Below, piece by piece: positions 37,971 to 46,727 of a DNA stretch of 64,000 nt. Position 1 is the stretch's first letter, and every line of letters begins with the position of its first letter. The notes beneath the pieces were generated by a model that was not told the origin of the DNA, searched no databases, and saw nothing but the letters and a program-made list of their open reading frames with translations. The translations under genes and the position numbers were made by a program. The DNA is from DATLLN01 sp963809205 (lineage in GTDB: Bacteria > Actinomycetota > Thermoleophilia > Gaiellales > JAICJC01), in assembly GCA_963809205.1 (NCBI GenBank), contig CAWEIS010000003.1, positions 1 to 64,000 on the forward strand, in the 5' to 3' direction.

Positions 37971-37995
37971 GCAAGTAGGGCCGGTCACCGAGCCG
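37971..37995. repeat. 25-bp direct repeat, copy 2
   Basis: Matches 37504-37528 at 24 of 25 bases, 467 bp downstream. The two copies bracket the small membrane gene and the hairpin, as if the unit had been inserted or duplicated. Confidence 0.8.
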
Positions 37996-38011
37996 CCCCT
38001 GGACACCCGGG

Positions 38012-38452
38012 CTACGACTCGAGCTCGTGCACGCCGGCGTACACGAGGAGGCGCATACCATCGTCGTTGATCACGCCCTCGGCGATGCAGACGACGTCGT
38101 TCAGCCATCGGTAGCGCTCGTCTTCGGCCTCGAACCACCCGACAAGGTTCTGGCGGCCCAGCCCGTCGTCTCCGAAGATGGTGCGCCCGCGCAGCTCGAA
38201 GACGATCGATGCCCCGTCGTCCGTGCGGATTAGCCCGCGAACGTCGGGCAGCATTCGCTCGTCGCTGCGGCGGTGCGGATAGTTCGACCACACGACGGTT
38301 CCGGTGACGCGACCGGTTGCGGTTCCCCGGCCCTCGCCGTAAGCCTGGCCCTCGGCCGTGCCGAAAGCGGTGATCACCGCGTAGCCAGGGGCCTTCAGGC
38401 GGACGTCTTCGTCGTAGCTCCAGTCGAACGTGCTGATCAGCTCGAGGCGCAC
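38012..38452 (-). CDS. DUF3237-like protein
   Basis: 146 residues from GTG 38452. LELISTFDWSYDEDVRL at the N-terminus, GTVVWSNYPHRRSDERMLPDVRG and IVFELRGRTIFG in the middle, and a C-terminal beta-strand resemble DUF3237 proteins, small beta-barrel proteins of unknown function. No catalytic motif seen. Minus-strand TACCCT (38459-38464) is 6 nt before the start. Confidence 0.65.
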   Translation of the reverse strand: MRLELISTFDWSYDEDVRLKAPGYAVITAFGTAEGQAYGEGRGTATGRVTGTVVWSNYPHRRSDERMLPDVRGLIRTDDGASIVFELRGRTIFGDDGLGRQNLVGWFEAEDERYRWLNDVVCIAEGVINDDGMRLLVYAGVHELES

Positions 38453-38458
38453 CGCGCC

Positions 38459-38464
38459 AGGGTA
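38459..38464 (-). promoter_or_regulatory. -10 element of DUF3237-like gene
   Basis: Minus-strand TACCCT ends 6 nt before GTG 38452; no Shine-Dalgarno; probable leaderless start. Confidence 0.55.
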
Positions 38465-38488
38465 ATTGATTGCGCTGGGCCGCCGATT

Positions 38489-38517
38489 GCAACAACGGGG
38501 TCAGACCCCTTTGCTGC
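38489..38517. repeat. Palindrome of the AACAACGGGGTC-GACCCC family (imperfect)
   Basis: GCAACAACGGGGTC-A-GACCCCTTTGCTGC: 14-nt arms with two mismatches around one base. It shares the core AACAACGGGGTC with the perfect copy at 44846-44880. Located in the gap between divergent genes 38452 and 38626. Confidence 0.85.
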
Positions 38518-38613
38518 GTGACTGAGCCGGACTTCCAGGGCGTGGTCGAGACCGACGACGGCCCGCGCCTGGGCTGGCCGTAGCCCGGTCGTGTGAGGCG
38601 GAGCCGGGCGGGG

Positions 38614-38619
38614 TACATT
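38614..38619 (+). promoter_or_regulatory. -10 element of the 38626 gene
   Basis: TACATT ends 6 nt before ATG 38626; no ribosome-binding site; probable leaderless start. Confidence 0.55.
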
Positions 38620-38625
38620 GCGGCC

Positions 38626-39510
38626 ATGGCAGACACCTACGACGTCGTCGCTTCGAACCGGGCCGGACACGAGCGCGTCCACCGGTACACGGCGGACGAC
38701 CCGCTCGCCCCGGGTAGCGCCGTCCGGCTGGAGGGCCGCGACTGGCTGATCGAGCGGATCGACGAGACCGCCGACCCGCCCCGGGCGATCGCCAAGCCAG
38801 GCCGCTACCGCATGCGGCTGCGCCATCCCGACGGCCGCGAGGAGATCGGCGCATTCCGCCGGTTCAGGTCCGACCGGCCCGGGGAGGGCCATCAGTTCAC
38901 CACCATCGAGGACGGCGGCCCGGTCAGCTGGGTCGTCAACGGCGAGCGGCTGGCCGCCGACGAGGCCGGTGAGCCGTACCTCGACCTGCTGGCCGAGCGC
39001 GACTACGGCGAGTACGAGTCGCTTCCCGACCACCAGCTTGAGCACGCGATGGCGCGGGACGACGACGCGCGGGACGTCCCAGCGGCGCTGACACGCGCCG
39101 AGCAGGCGGGGCTGGCGGTCGAGCTGGTCGCGCTGGATGCGGGGGAGACGCCGGACTGGGACGAGGCGGTGCGATACGTCGACGCACTCGAGCTCGAGGA
39201 GATCGAAGACGACCTGCTCGAGCTGTGTGGCGTCCGTCCCGGCACCGACTCACGGTCGACATGGCTGGCCACCGTCAGGAGCCGGCTGTCCGAGGATCTG
39301 GCGCAGTTCCGCGAGGACGTCGAGACCGCTCACGAGCAGATCGAGGAGTGGGAGTTCCGCGACGGGCGGATCTTCGCGTCGGTCGGCAGCGAGGACGACG
39401 AGTCGGCGCCGGACAGGGGTCACGGGTGGATGTGCCGCCTGGCGGACAGCGGCGCGCTGGGCGCCGCCGGCTTCGCACGGGTGCGCAAGGCGGAGCTCCA
39501 GAACCTCTGA
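38626..39510 (+). CDS. Uncharacterised acidic protein
   Basis: 294 residues, not recognised. The N-terminal 70 residues look like a small beta domain (YDVVASNRAGHERVHRYTADD; GSAVRLEGRDWLIERI), the middle is rich in Asp/Glu with repeated acidic helices (ALELEEIEDDLLEL), and the C-terminus has helical REDVETAHEQIEEWEFRDGRIFASVGSEDDES. No signal peptide or membrane helix, so probably cytosolic. Stands alone with its own promoter. Confidence 0.75.
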   Translation: MADTYDVVASNRAGHERVHRYTADDPLAPGSAVRLEGRDWLIERIDETADPPRAIAKPGRYRMRLRHPDGREEIGAFRRFRSDRPGEGHQFTTIEDGGPVSWVVNGERLAADEAGEPYLDLLAERDYGEYESLPDHQLEHAMARDDDARDVPAALTRAEQAGLAVELVALDAGETPDWDEAVRYVDALELEEIEDDLLELCGVRPGTDSRSTWLATVRSRLSEDLAQFREDVETAHEQIEEWEFRDGRIFASVGSEDDESAPDRGHGWMCRLADSGALGAAGFARVRKAELQNL

Positions 39511-39582
39511 AGCGTTGTCAGTTTGGGCCGTTTGACCACAAACGACTTGACTCGTTCGCCGTATGCTGCCATCATTGCGGCG

Positions 39583-40497
39583 ATGAGGGCTCTCCGGGGG
39601 TTTGTGGTCGTCTTGTCGCTGTTGGCGCTCGCCGCCGTTGCCGGTGCCGTGCCGGCGTCGGCCGACAACCCTTCCGAGGACGTGACGTTTTCTCAGGCGC
39701 CGGAGCCGGTGACCGTCGGCAAGCCCGTCGCGTACACGACGACCTTCACCAGCACCCGGATCTTCAACAACATCCAGGTCAAGGATGCGATCCCGCCCGG
39801 GATGACCGTGATCTCGGCAACGCCGACCTCCGGCACGTGCAAGACCACGCCGGCCGCGGTCGTCTGCAAGTTCGGCTTCGTGCCCGCGGACACGACCATC
39901 AGCGCCTTGATCGTGATGAGCGCGCCGAGCACGCCGGGCACGGTGGTAAACAAGGTGAAGTGGACGGGGACGACCTGCGGGTACCACCCGTGCAGCGTCA
40001 AGGTGACGCGCAAGACGACCACTACGGTGATCCCGCCGTCGCCCAATCTGATTTCGCAGTATGTGCTGCCGGCCGGCGACGACGTGACGACCGATACCGG
40101 CGGCGGCGTCACGAAGACCAACCCGATGTCGACGTCCGCGGACATCCCCGAGACGCCGCTGGGCACCCCTGTGACCATCAACGAGTTCAACGCGACCGGC
40201 CCTGACGACGCCTGTGGCGCGGCCGCCGACTGCTTCGGCCAGATCTCCGAGGTGACCGTCGGCTCGACGTTCACCACGGGCACGCCGATGACCTTCGTGT
40301 TCACCGTCGACCAGTCGCAGATCCCGTATGGCTCGCTGCTGCCGATGTACCACGACGGCATCCTCGTCCCCGACTGCACCGGCGGCCCCGGCGAGGCGTC
40401 GCCCGATCCGTGCGTTGCCGACCGGTCCTTCGTACCGGGCACGAGCGACGTGGTGTTCACGGTCAACTCGTCGACGAACGGCAGGTGGCGGCCCTAG
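39583..40497 (+). CDS. Secreted protein with DUF11/CARDB-like repeat domain
   Basis: 304 residues from ATG 39583. Signal peptide RALRGFVVVLSLLALAAVAGAVPASA, then a Thr/Val-rich extracellular beta domain: VGKPVAYTTTFTSTRIFNNIQVKDAIPPGMTVISATPT resembles the DUF11 immunoglobulin-like fold of surface proteins. Four paired Cys may form disulphides. No sortase motif or C-terminal anchor. TATGCT (39562-39567) is a probable -10. The stop overlaps the convergent cyclase gene by 4 bp. Confidence 0.75.
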   Translation: MRALRGFVVVLSLLALAAVAGAVPASADNPSEDVTFSQAPEPVTVGKPVAYTTTFTSTRIFNNIQVKDAIPPGMTVISATPTSGTCKTTPAAVVCKFGFVPADTTISALIVMSAPSTPGTVVNKVKWTGTTCGYHPCSVKVTRKTTTTVIPPSPNLISQYVLPAGDDVTTDTGGGVTKTNPMSTSADIPETPLGTPVTINEFNATGPDDACGAAADCFGQISEVTVGSTFTTGTPMTFVFTVDQSQIPYGSLLPMYHDGILVPDCTGGPGEASPDPCVADRSFVPGTSDVVFTVNSSTNGRWRP

Positions 40498-43400
40498 GCC
40501 ACCGCTGAGGAGCTGCGAAGCTCCCGCGCCTTGCTCGCGTCGACCCAGTCGCCCTTCGCGTCGTACGCCTCGATTGCCTCGTCCAGCGCCCGGCGCCCGG
40601 CCTCCTCGTCGCCGGCCGCGATCAGCGCCCGGGCGAGCGTGACCAGTGCATCGGCCAGCAGCACCGGCGCGTCAGCGGCGCGCAGCACATCTCTGGCGTC
40701 CCGCGCCATCTCGACGGCGGTGGCGCCCTCGCCGCGGGCGACGGCGATCTCGGCGCTGATCCGCCGAAGGTACGCCTGTGACTCGATGTCATCCTCCTCG
40801 GCCAGCTCGCGGGTCACGGCCAGCGACGCCTCGGCCTCGTCGAGGCGGCCTTGCTCGCACAGGGCCTGGGCCAGCAGCGCAGCGACGGTCGAGAGCAGGT
40901 AGTCGGCGCCCATCGCCTCCAGGCTCGGTTGGTCGTCGCGCAGCCGCTGCTCGGCGGCCACCGGGTCGCCGGCCAGCAGCTCGACCTCCGCGGCGTCGAT
41001 CGACGTCGATGCCGCGAGCACGCTGCCTCCCAGCTCGGTCAGCATGTCGCGGGCGCGTCTGACCCGCTTGCGGGCGAGGTCGAAGTCCCCGCGCATCGCC
41101 TCCAGCTGCGCCAGCGCCGACAGCGCGAGCCCCTCGCTGCGGCGGTCGCCCGCCGACTCCTCGACGATCCGCTCGCAGCTGGCGATCGCCTCGGGCACCG
41201 GCGTCGGCCCGTACAGCGCGGCCAGTGCATAGGCGGCGGAGTTGCGCCGCTCCTGGCGCACGTCGCCGGCGGCGCGAGCGTGCTCGATCGCCCGCTGCAC
41301 GGCAGGCGCAGCCTCGCCGTAGCGGCAGGCGACGCCGTGGACGGCGCCGATCACCCGCCACGCCTTGGCCAGCCCCGCCTGGTCGTCGTACTCCTCGAGC
41401 ACCGGGATCGCGCGGTGGGCCTCGGCGAGCGCGCCCTCGCCCCAGTCCGCAGCGCCGCTGTACAGCCGCACCAGCGTCAGCACCAGTCCGGCGTCTGCGG
41501 CCAACCGGTGATCGCCCATCTCGTCGGCCGCCGACATCGCGTCGCCCAGCACCCGCTCGGCCTCCGCGAACTCGCCGACGTCCAGCAGCGCCTCGCCGAG
41601 GTCGGTGAGCAGCCCGATCCGCAGATCGTCGAAGTCGGGGAGCAGGTCGGAGGCGCGGCGCAACAGGTTGGCCGCCGCGGGCATGTCGCCGCGGGCGAAG
41701 GCGCGGCGTCCGGCGGATGCCAGCCGGGTGGCCGCGCGGATGCCCACGTCGTAGCCGTGGGCGTCGAGCGGTCCCAGCTCGGACAGGTAGCGGTGCGCCT
41801 GCTCGAGGTGGTACCCGAGAATCTCCTCGTACTCCGCGCCGCGGTCGCGGTTGACGCGGTCGGCCCAGGCCACGAACCGCTCGTGGAGGTCGGCGCGGGC
41901 CCGCTTCAGCAGCCCCTGGTAGGCAGCATCGCGGATCAGGATGTGCTGGAACCGCGAGGAGCGTTCCTCGTCGCCGGAGGCGGGGATCGGCAGGACGAAT
42001 CGTTTGCCCGCCAGCGCGGAGAGGTGCAGCTCGACGTGCGGCGCCACCGGTTCGGGCGACAGCTCCTCGACCATCGAATGGGCGAACGCCTGCCCGGCCA
42101 CCGAGGCCGGTTCGAGCACGGCGCGCTCCTCCCGGGAGATGCGGTCGAGCCGGGCCGACATCAGCGCCTGGATCGTCGGCGGCACCTCGATCGCGGCGCC
42201 CGAGGCGTCGCCGATCATCGCCACCATCTGCTCGGCGAACAGCGGGTTGCCGTCGGCCGCGTCGACCACCTTCGCCAGGGTCTCGGCGGGCACGCCGGCG
42301 TCGGCCAGCCGGGCGACGATCTGGCGCACCGTCTCCTCGCCCAATGGCGCCAGCTGGATCGTGCTCGCGTTCGGATGGTCGCCCCAGCCCTCGCGCTCGT
42401 CCAGCAGCTCGGCGCGAGCGGGGCAGAGGATCATCACCGCGCCCTCGATCGCCCCCGCGAGGTGCTCGATCAGGTCGAGCAGCGTCGGCTCGGCCCAGTG
42501 CAGGTCATTGATCACTAGCACCAGCGGCTGGTCGGCGGCGAGCGTCTCCAGTAGCCGACGGACGCCCCAGAACATCTCCTCGATCGGAAACGTGGCGTCG
42601 GACAGGCCGACCATCGCCTCCAGGCGGGCGGCGACGGCGCGGCCCCCGGCCAGCGCCTCGACCTTGGCCCGCGCCTCGTCCGGCGTATCCGCCTCGTCGA
42701 TGTCGGCGGCGATGCGGATCGCGTCGGCCATCGGCCAGAACGTGATGCCGTCGCCGTACGAGAGGCAGCGGCCCGACATGACGCGGGCCGACGCCTCGAC
42801 CGCGGCGACGAACTCCGCGGTCAACCGTGACTTGCCGACTCCCGCCTCGCCGAGCAGCGTCACCAGCCGCGGCCTGCGGTCGGCGACGGCGCCGTCGAAC
42901 TGCGCGAGCAGCTCGGCGTGCTCCTCGTCGCGGCCGACCATCGGCGTCAGCCGCCCGGCCCCGGCCCGCACGCCGGCGTCCTGCAGCACTGCGACCAGCC
43001 GGTAGGCGCTGACGCGCTCCGACTTGCCCTTGAGCTCGAGCGGCTCGACCTCCTCGACCGAGACCATCTCGGCCACCAGCCGGTAGGTCAGCTCGCCCAG
43101 CAGCACCTGTTGGGCCGGTGCTGCTTGCTCCAGACGGGCGGCGACGTTGACGGCATCGCCGGTGATCAGCCGCTGGTCGGCCGACGAGTCGCCGGCGACC
43201 ACCTCGCCGGTGTTGACGCCGGTGCGGTTCTGGAGCGTGACACCCCAGCGCGCCTCGAGGTCGGCGTTCAGCGCCCCCAGCGCGGCCTGCATGTCGGCCG
43301 CCGCGCGCACCGCCCGCAGCGCGTCGTCCTCGTGCAGCCGCGGCAGGCCGAACACCGCCATCACCGCGTCGCCGATGAACTTCTCGATGCGGCCGCCGTG

Positions 43401-43631
43401 CCGCTCGAGCACCGTCCGCATCGCGTCGAAGTACTCGGTCATCACGGCCCGCAGAGCCTCGGAGTCCAGCTTCTCGCCGAGACTGGTCGAGCCCTTGAGG
43501 TCGGAGAACACGATGGTCACCGTCTTGCGCGTCTCCTGAGGCGGCAACGCCTCCTCGAACGGCGTGCCGCAGAAACCGCACAGCCGGAACCGGTCGGGGT
43601 TCTCCTCACCGCAGTTGGCGCAGATCCTCAC
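40494..43631 (-). CDS. Class III adenylate cyclase - AAA ATPase - TPR multidomain protein
   Basis: About 1045 residues from GTG 43631. Order: zinc ribbon ICANCGEENPDRFRLCGFCG (residues 1-22); class III cyclase (35-200) with metal Asp in FSDLKGSTSLGE and GDAVMAVFG, substrate Lys in RIEKFIGDA, and Asn/Arg in GDAVNVAARLE, so all catalytic residues appear present; AAA/NTPase with Walker A LLGEAGVGKSRL and LVLVINDLHWAEPTLLDL; then helical TPR-like repeats to the end. Such proteins are probably stress- or nutrient-signal integrators. Intact, in contrast to the decayed relative at 49.3-52.7 kb. Confidence 0.93.
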   Translation of the reverse strand: MRICANCGEENPDRFRLCGFCGTPFEEALPPQETRKTVTIVFSDLKGSTSLGEKLDSEALRAVMTEYFDAMRTVLERHGGRIEKFIGDAVMAVFGLPRLHEDDALRAVRAAADMQAALGALNADLEARWGVTLQNRTGVNTGEVVAGDSSADQRLITGDAVNVAARLEQAAPAQQVLLGELTYRLVAEMVSVEEVEPLELKGKSERVSAYRLVAVLQDAGVRAGAGRLTPMVGRDEEHAELLAQFDGAVADRRPRLVTLLGEAGVGKSRLTAEFVAAVEASARVMSGRCLSYGDGITFWPMADAIRIAADIDEADTPDEARAKVEALAGGRAVAARLEAMVGLSDATFPIEEMFWGVRRLLETLAADQPLVLVINDLHWAEPTLLDLIEHLAGAIEGAVMILCPARAELLDEREGWGDHPNASTIQLAPLGEETVRQIVARLADAGVPAETLAKVVDAADGNPLFAEQMVAMIGDASGAAIEVPPTIQALMSARLDRISREERAVLEPASVAGQAFAHSMVEELSPEPVAPHVELHLSALAGKRFVLPIPASGDEERSSRFQHILIRDAAYQGLLKRARADLHERFVAWADRVNRDRGAEYEEILGYHLEQAHRYLSELGPLDAHGYDVGIRAATRLASAGRRAFARGDMPAAANLLRRASDLLPDFDDLRIGLLTDLGEALLDVGEFAEAERVLGDAMSAADEMGDHRLAADAGLVLTLVRLYSGAADWGEGALAEAHRAIPVLEEYDDQAGLAKAWRVIGAVHGVACRYGEAAPAVQRAIEHARAAGDVRQERRNSAAYALAALYGPTPVPEAIASCERIVEESAGDRRSEGLALSALAQLEAMRGDFDLARKRVRRARDMLTELGGSVLAASTSIDAAEVELLAGDPVAAEQRLRDDQPSLEAMGADYLLSTVAALLAQALCEQGRLDEAEASLAVTRELAEEDDIESQAYLRRISAEIAVARGEGATAVEMARDARDVLRAADAPVLLADALVTLARALIAAGDEEAGRRALDEAIEAYDAKGDWVDASKARELRSSSAVA

Positions 43632-43638
43632 AGGCGAG

Positions 43639-43644
43639 AGTGTA
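43639..43644 (-). promoter_or_regulatory. -10 element of the adenylate cyclase gene
   Basis: Minus-strand TACACT ends 7 nt before GTG 43631, which decides the start directly before the zinc ribbon; probable leaderless transcript. Confidence 0.6.
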
Positions 43645-43736
43645 CGGGTGAGGCCCGACACAACGTGGGTGACCTCACAAACCGCCACCCTCTGGGCGGG
43701 GTACCACGACGTGACAACCGACAGGGGGTAATCAAC

Positions 43737-44831
43737 ATGCGCGCACTCGCACGCAGCAGGCGTCGGCTGGTTTCAGCTGCACTGCTTGCCCTGACCGCCG
43801 CCGTCGCCGTCGCCGCAGCGCCGGCGTCGGCGGCGACCAACGCCTACCACCAGCAGAACGTGGTGTCGGATCAGCCCGGGCATGCCCAGCTGACCGATCC
43901 GAACCTCGTCAACGCCTGGGGTCTGGCGTCCGGGCCGACCACGCCGATCTGGGCGGCCAACAACCACACGAGCACCGCGACGATCTACTCGGGTGCCGTG
44001 CATGGCGCGCCCGCGGCCATCGTGCCGCTGGTCGTCTCAGTCCAGGGCGGCGACCCGACCGGCCAGGTGTTCAACGGCTCCGATTCGTTCCAGATCAAGG
44101 TGAACGGATCGTGGACTCCGGCCGTGTTCCTGTTCGACTCGGAGTCGGGCCACATCACCGCGTGGGCGCCGGGCAACCCGACGCCGACGGTGGCGCAGAT
44201 CAAGGCGTCCGTGTCCGGCGCGGTCTACAAGGGCCTGACGATCGCGAACGTCGCCGGCCGCGGTCCGCTGCTGCTGGCCGCGGACTTCCCGCGGAACCGG
44301 ATCGACGTGTTCAACGGCAAGTTCCAGCGGACGTCCGTCAAGGGCGGCTTCCACGACTCGACCCTCCCCAAGGGCTGGGGGCCGTTCAACGTCCAGGCGA
44401 TCGGCAACATGGTGTACGTCTCGTACGCCAAGGTCGATCAGGCCACCGGTGACGAGGTCGCCGGCGCCGGCCTCGGGCGCGTCGACGTCTACACGGCGAG
44501 CGGGTTCCTCGTCCGCCGGCTGGCGATGGGCGGCCCGCTGAACGCCCCGTGGGGTCTCGTCCGTGCGCCGATGAGCTTCGGCGCCTTCGGCGGCGACATC
44601 CTGGTGGGCAACTTCGGCGACGGCCGGATCACCGCCTTCGACCCGTCCTCGGGTCACATGGAGGGCCAGCTGCGGCGGCCCAACGGCATGCCGGTCGTGA
44701 TCGACGGGCTGTGGGGCCTGCGGTTCGGCAACACCGCCTTCGGCGGCGGCAACGGGCTGGTCTTCAGCGCCGGGCCGGGCGACGAGGAGCACGGCCTGCT
44801 CGGCGTGCTCCGCCCGGCGGCGGTCGCGTAG
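43737..44831 (+). CDS. Secreted TIGR03118-like beta-propeller protein
   Basis: 364 residues. Signal peptide RSRRRLVSAALLALTAAVAVAAAPASAA, then repeated beta-rich segments: LTDPNLVNAWGLASGPTTPIWAANN, FRNRIDVF-type (here FPRNRIDVFNGKFQ) and GDILVGNFGDGRITAFDPSSG, characteristic of the uncharacterised TIGR03118 family. Extracellular, function unknown. ATG 43737 follows a purine-rich AGGGGG. Followed by a perfect intergenic hairpin. Confidence 0.85.
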   Translation: MRALARSRRRLVSAALLALTAAVAVAAAPASAATNAYHQQNVVSDQPGHAQLTDPNLVNAWGLASGPTTPIWAANNHTSTATIYSGAVHGAPAAIVPLVVSVQGGDPTGQVFNGSDSFQIKVNGSWTPAVFLFDSESGHITAWAPGNPTPTVAQIKASVSGAVYKGLTIANVAGRGPLLLAADFPRNRIDVFNGKFQRTSVKGGFHDSTLPKGWGPFNVQAIGNMVYVSYAKVDQATGDEVAGAGLGRVDVYTASGFLVRRLAMGGPLNAPWGLVRAPMSFGAFGGDILVGNFGDGRITAFDPSSGHMEGQLRRPNGMPVVIDGLWGLRFGNTAFGGGNGLVFSAGPGDEEHGLLGVLRPAAVA

Positions 44832-44845
44832 ATCGAACGGCATAC

Positions 44846-44880
44846 GGTGTAACAACGGGGTCTGACCCCGTTGTTACACC
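44846..44880. repeat. Perfect 17-bp inverted repeat, GGGGTC-GACCCC family
   Basis: Left arm GGTGTAACAACGGGGTC, one T, right arm its exact reverse complement. It lies between two convergent genes (15 and 8 bp from their ends). Without T-tracts it is not a standard terminator but could act as a bidirectional transcript-end structure. Confidence 0.9.
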
Positions 44881-44888
44881 CGGCCGGC

Positions 44889-45095
44889 TCAGCGCGGCTC
44901 GACGGGGAAGAAGATCTTGACCAGCGCCTCCCAGCGCGCGATGCCGCCGTCTTCGACCGTGCAGGTCAGCTTGCAGATCTCGATCGAGCTGATCCCGCGG
45001 ATCGAGCGCTGCGCCGCGGCCAGCGCTTCGCGCACGGCGTCGTCGGAGCCCGTCTCCGAGCTGCCGATCACCTCGATCACCTTCGTCACAGCCAT
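44889..45095 (-). CDS. Dodecin family protein
   Basis: 68 residues, full dodecin length. VTKVIEVIGSSETGSDDAVREALAAAQRSIRGI is the dodecin N-terminal strand-helix; EDGGIARWEALVKIFFPVE the C-terminal strands. Dodecins form 12-mers binding flavin or CoA. The flavin-stacking Trp usual in the middle strand (LRWFEV) is replaced here (ISSIEI), so flavin binding may differ. Converges with the TIGR03118-like gene. Confidence 0.9.
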   Translation of the reverse strand: MAVTKVIEVIGSSETGSDDAVREALAAAQRSIRGISSIEICKLTCTVEDGGIARWEALVKIFFPVEPR

Positions 45096-45161
45096 GCCGC
45101 TCGCCTCCGAAGCTCAGGTACGGTTGCCCCCTTCGACTCTACACGGACGGGGGTTTCGCAC

Positions 45162-46061
45162 ATGCGGGTGCTGCTCATGCAGGACGTTTCGGCGGCGGGC
45201 GTGTCCGAGCTCGACGGCTTCGAGCTGGTGCGCGGCTTCGACCCGTCCGGGTTCGACGGCGTGGTCTGCTACCTGATCGACCCGATCGACGAGCGGGTCC
45301 TGGCGACACCCGGCCTGCGCGGGCTGGCGACGGTGTCCGTCGGCCTCGACCACATCGACCTGGCGGCCGCCGACCGCCTGAACGTCCCCATCGCGTACAC
45401 GCCGGACGTGCTGACCGAGGCCACTGCCGATCTGACGTTCGCGCTGATTCTGGCGGCTGCGCGGCGGCTGGGCGAGGCGGAGCGCTACCTGCGCGGCGGC
45501 CGGTGGCGGGAGTGGAGCTTCGACCTGCTGCTGGGCACGGATGTCCACGGCAAGACGCTGGCCGTGATCGGCTCGGGCCGCATCGGCCGGGCGGTCGCCC
45601 GCCGCGCCGAGGGCTTCTCGATGCGGGTGCTGACGGTCGGCCGCGACCGCGCCCAGCTGGAGGCCACGCTCGCCGAAGCGGACTTCGTCGCGGTCACCGT
45701 GCCGCTCAGCGACGAGACCCGGCACCTGATCGGCCCGGCCGAACTCGCGTTGATGAAGCCCGGCGCGATCCTTGTCAACACCAGCCGCGGGCCGGTGGTG
45801 GACGAGGCGGCGCTGGCCGATGCCCTCGCCTCGGGCCACCTGGGCGGCGCCGGGCTGGACGTGTTCGAGCACGAGCCGGAGGTGCACCCTGCGCTGCTCG
45901 AGCAGGAGCGCGCCGTGCTGGTGCCGCACATCGGATCGGCCACCCGCGAGACGCGCGACGGCATGGCGGCGCTGGCCTGCCGCGGCCTCGCCCAGATCCT
46001 CAGGAACGAGCGGCCCCCGAACCTGGCGAACCCGCAGGTGTGGGATCGTCGGTCGGGGTGA
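45162..46061 (+). CDS. D-isomer-specific 2-hydroxyacid dehydrogenase
   Basis: 299 residues from ATG 45162. NAD(P)-binding VIGSGRIGRAVARRAEGFSM, catalytic Arg in NTSRGPVVDEAAL, Glu in VFEHEPEVHPALL and His in VLVPHIGSATRETR. The substrate is probably glyoxylate/hydroxypyruvate or a related 2-ketoacid (shorter N-terminal domain than SerA, no ACT domain). Its 3' end overlaps the convergent coiled-coil gene by 62 bp. Confidence 0.92.
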   Translation: MRVLLMQDVSAAGVSELDGFELVRGFDPSGFDGVVCYLIDPIDERVLATPGLRGLATVSVGLDHIDLAAADRLNVPIAYTPDVLTEATADLTFALILAAARRLGEAERYLRGGRWREWSFDLLLGTDVHGKTLAVIGSGRIGRAVARRAEGFSMRVLTVGRDRAQLEATLAEADFVAVTVPLSDETRHLIGPAELALMKPGAILVNTSRGPVVDEAALADALASGHLGGAGLDVFEHEPEVHPALLEQERAVLVPHIGSATRETRDGMAALACRGLAQILRNERPPNLANPQVWDRRSG

Positions 46062-46635
46062 AGAGGTCGCGGACGCCGGCGTGCTGCGGGCGCTCCACGG
46101 TGACCTGCAGCGGCAGATCCAGCTTGTCCAGCACGGTGTCGACGCGGCCGCCGACGCGCTCGACCAGGGCGGCCAGCGTGGCCGAGTCCCTGCGCATCTC
46201 CGCCATGCCGGTCGAGATCAGGTCGACCACCAGCTCCAGGTCCTCGACCCGGCCCAGCCGCTCGGCCAGCAGGTCGCGATTGACCTCGTCGATCTGGCGG
46301 GAGATCGCGGTCAGGGCGTCGCGCAGCTCGTCGAAGTGGCGCTCGTCGCCGTGGGCCGCCATGGCCCGCTCGATCGCCCGCTCCACCTGAGCGGGGAGTC
46401 GGGACTCGAGCGCAGACGCGGTGGCGCGCAGCTCGTCGACATGGCTCTCGGTGCGGGCCAGCAGCGTCCGCAGATCGGGTACCTGCGGCCGGTCTGCGGC
46501 GACGGCTGTCGAGGGCTCCTCCTGGGGCGACGGCTGCTCTCCGGTATCCAGCCCGCGGGCACGCGCCCGGAGCTCCTGGATCCGCCGGTAGAGCTGGGTC
46601 TCCGCGTCCTCCATCGGGGTCTGATCGCTGTCCAT
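46000..46635 (-). CDS. Uncharacterised coiled-coil protein
   Basis: 211 residues from ATG 46635. A long helical region: TQLYRRIQELRARARGL, then Pro-rich linker, then LRTLLARTESHVDELRATASALESRLPAQVERAIERAM and ISRQIDEVNRDLLAERLGRVEDLELVV with heptad-like leucines. No enzyme motif or membrane helix; a structural or scaffold role is plausible. Minus-strand TACACT is 6 nt before ATG. Divergent from an FHA gene. Overlaps the dehydrogenase end, so its last 20 residues are uncertain. Confidence 0.7.
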   Translation of the reverse strand: MDSDQTPMEDAETQLYRRIQELRARARGLDTGEQPSPQEEPSTAVAADRPQVPDLRTLLARTESHVDELRATASALESRLPAQVERAIERAMAAHGDERHFDELRDALTAISRQIDEVNRDLLAERLGRVEDLELVVDLISTGMAEMRRDSATLAALVERVGGRVDTVLDKLDLPLQVTVERPQHAGVRDLFTPTDDPTPAGSPGSGAARS

Positions 46636-46641
46636 GGATCC

Positions 46642-46647
46642 AGTGTA
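46642..46647 (-). promoter_or_regulatory. -10 element of the coiled-coil gene
   Basis: Minus-strand TACACT ends 6 nt before ATG 46635; probable leaderless start. Confidence 0.6.
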
Positions 46648-46727
46648 AAGCATCATCGCCCGACCGCGAGCCCACCGTCCGAACCCGCTGCTAGCGTGGC
46701 TTCTGTCCGCCAACGATCGGAGGACCC

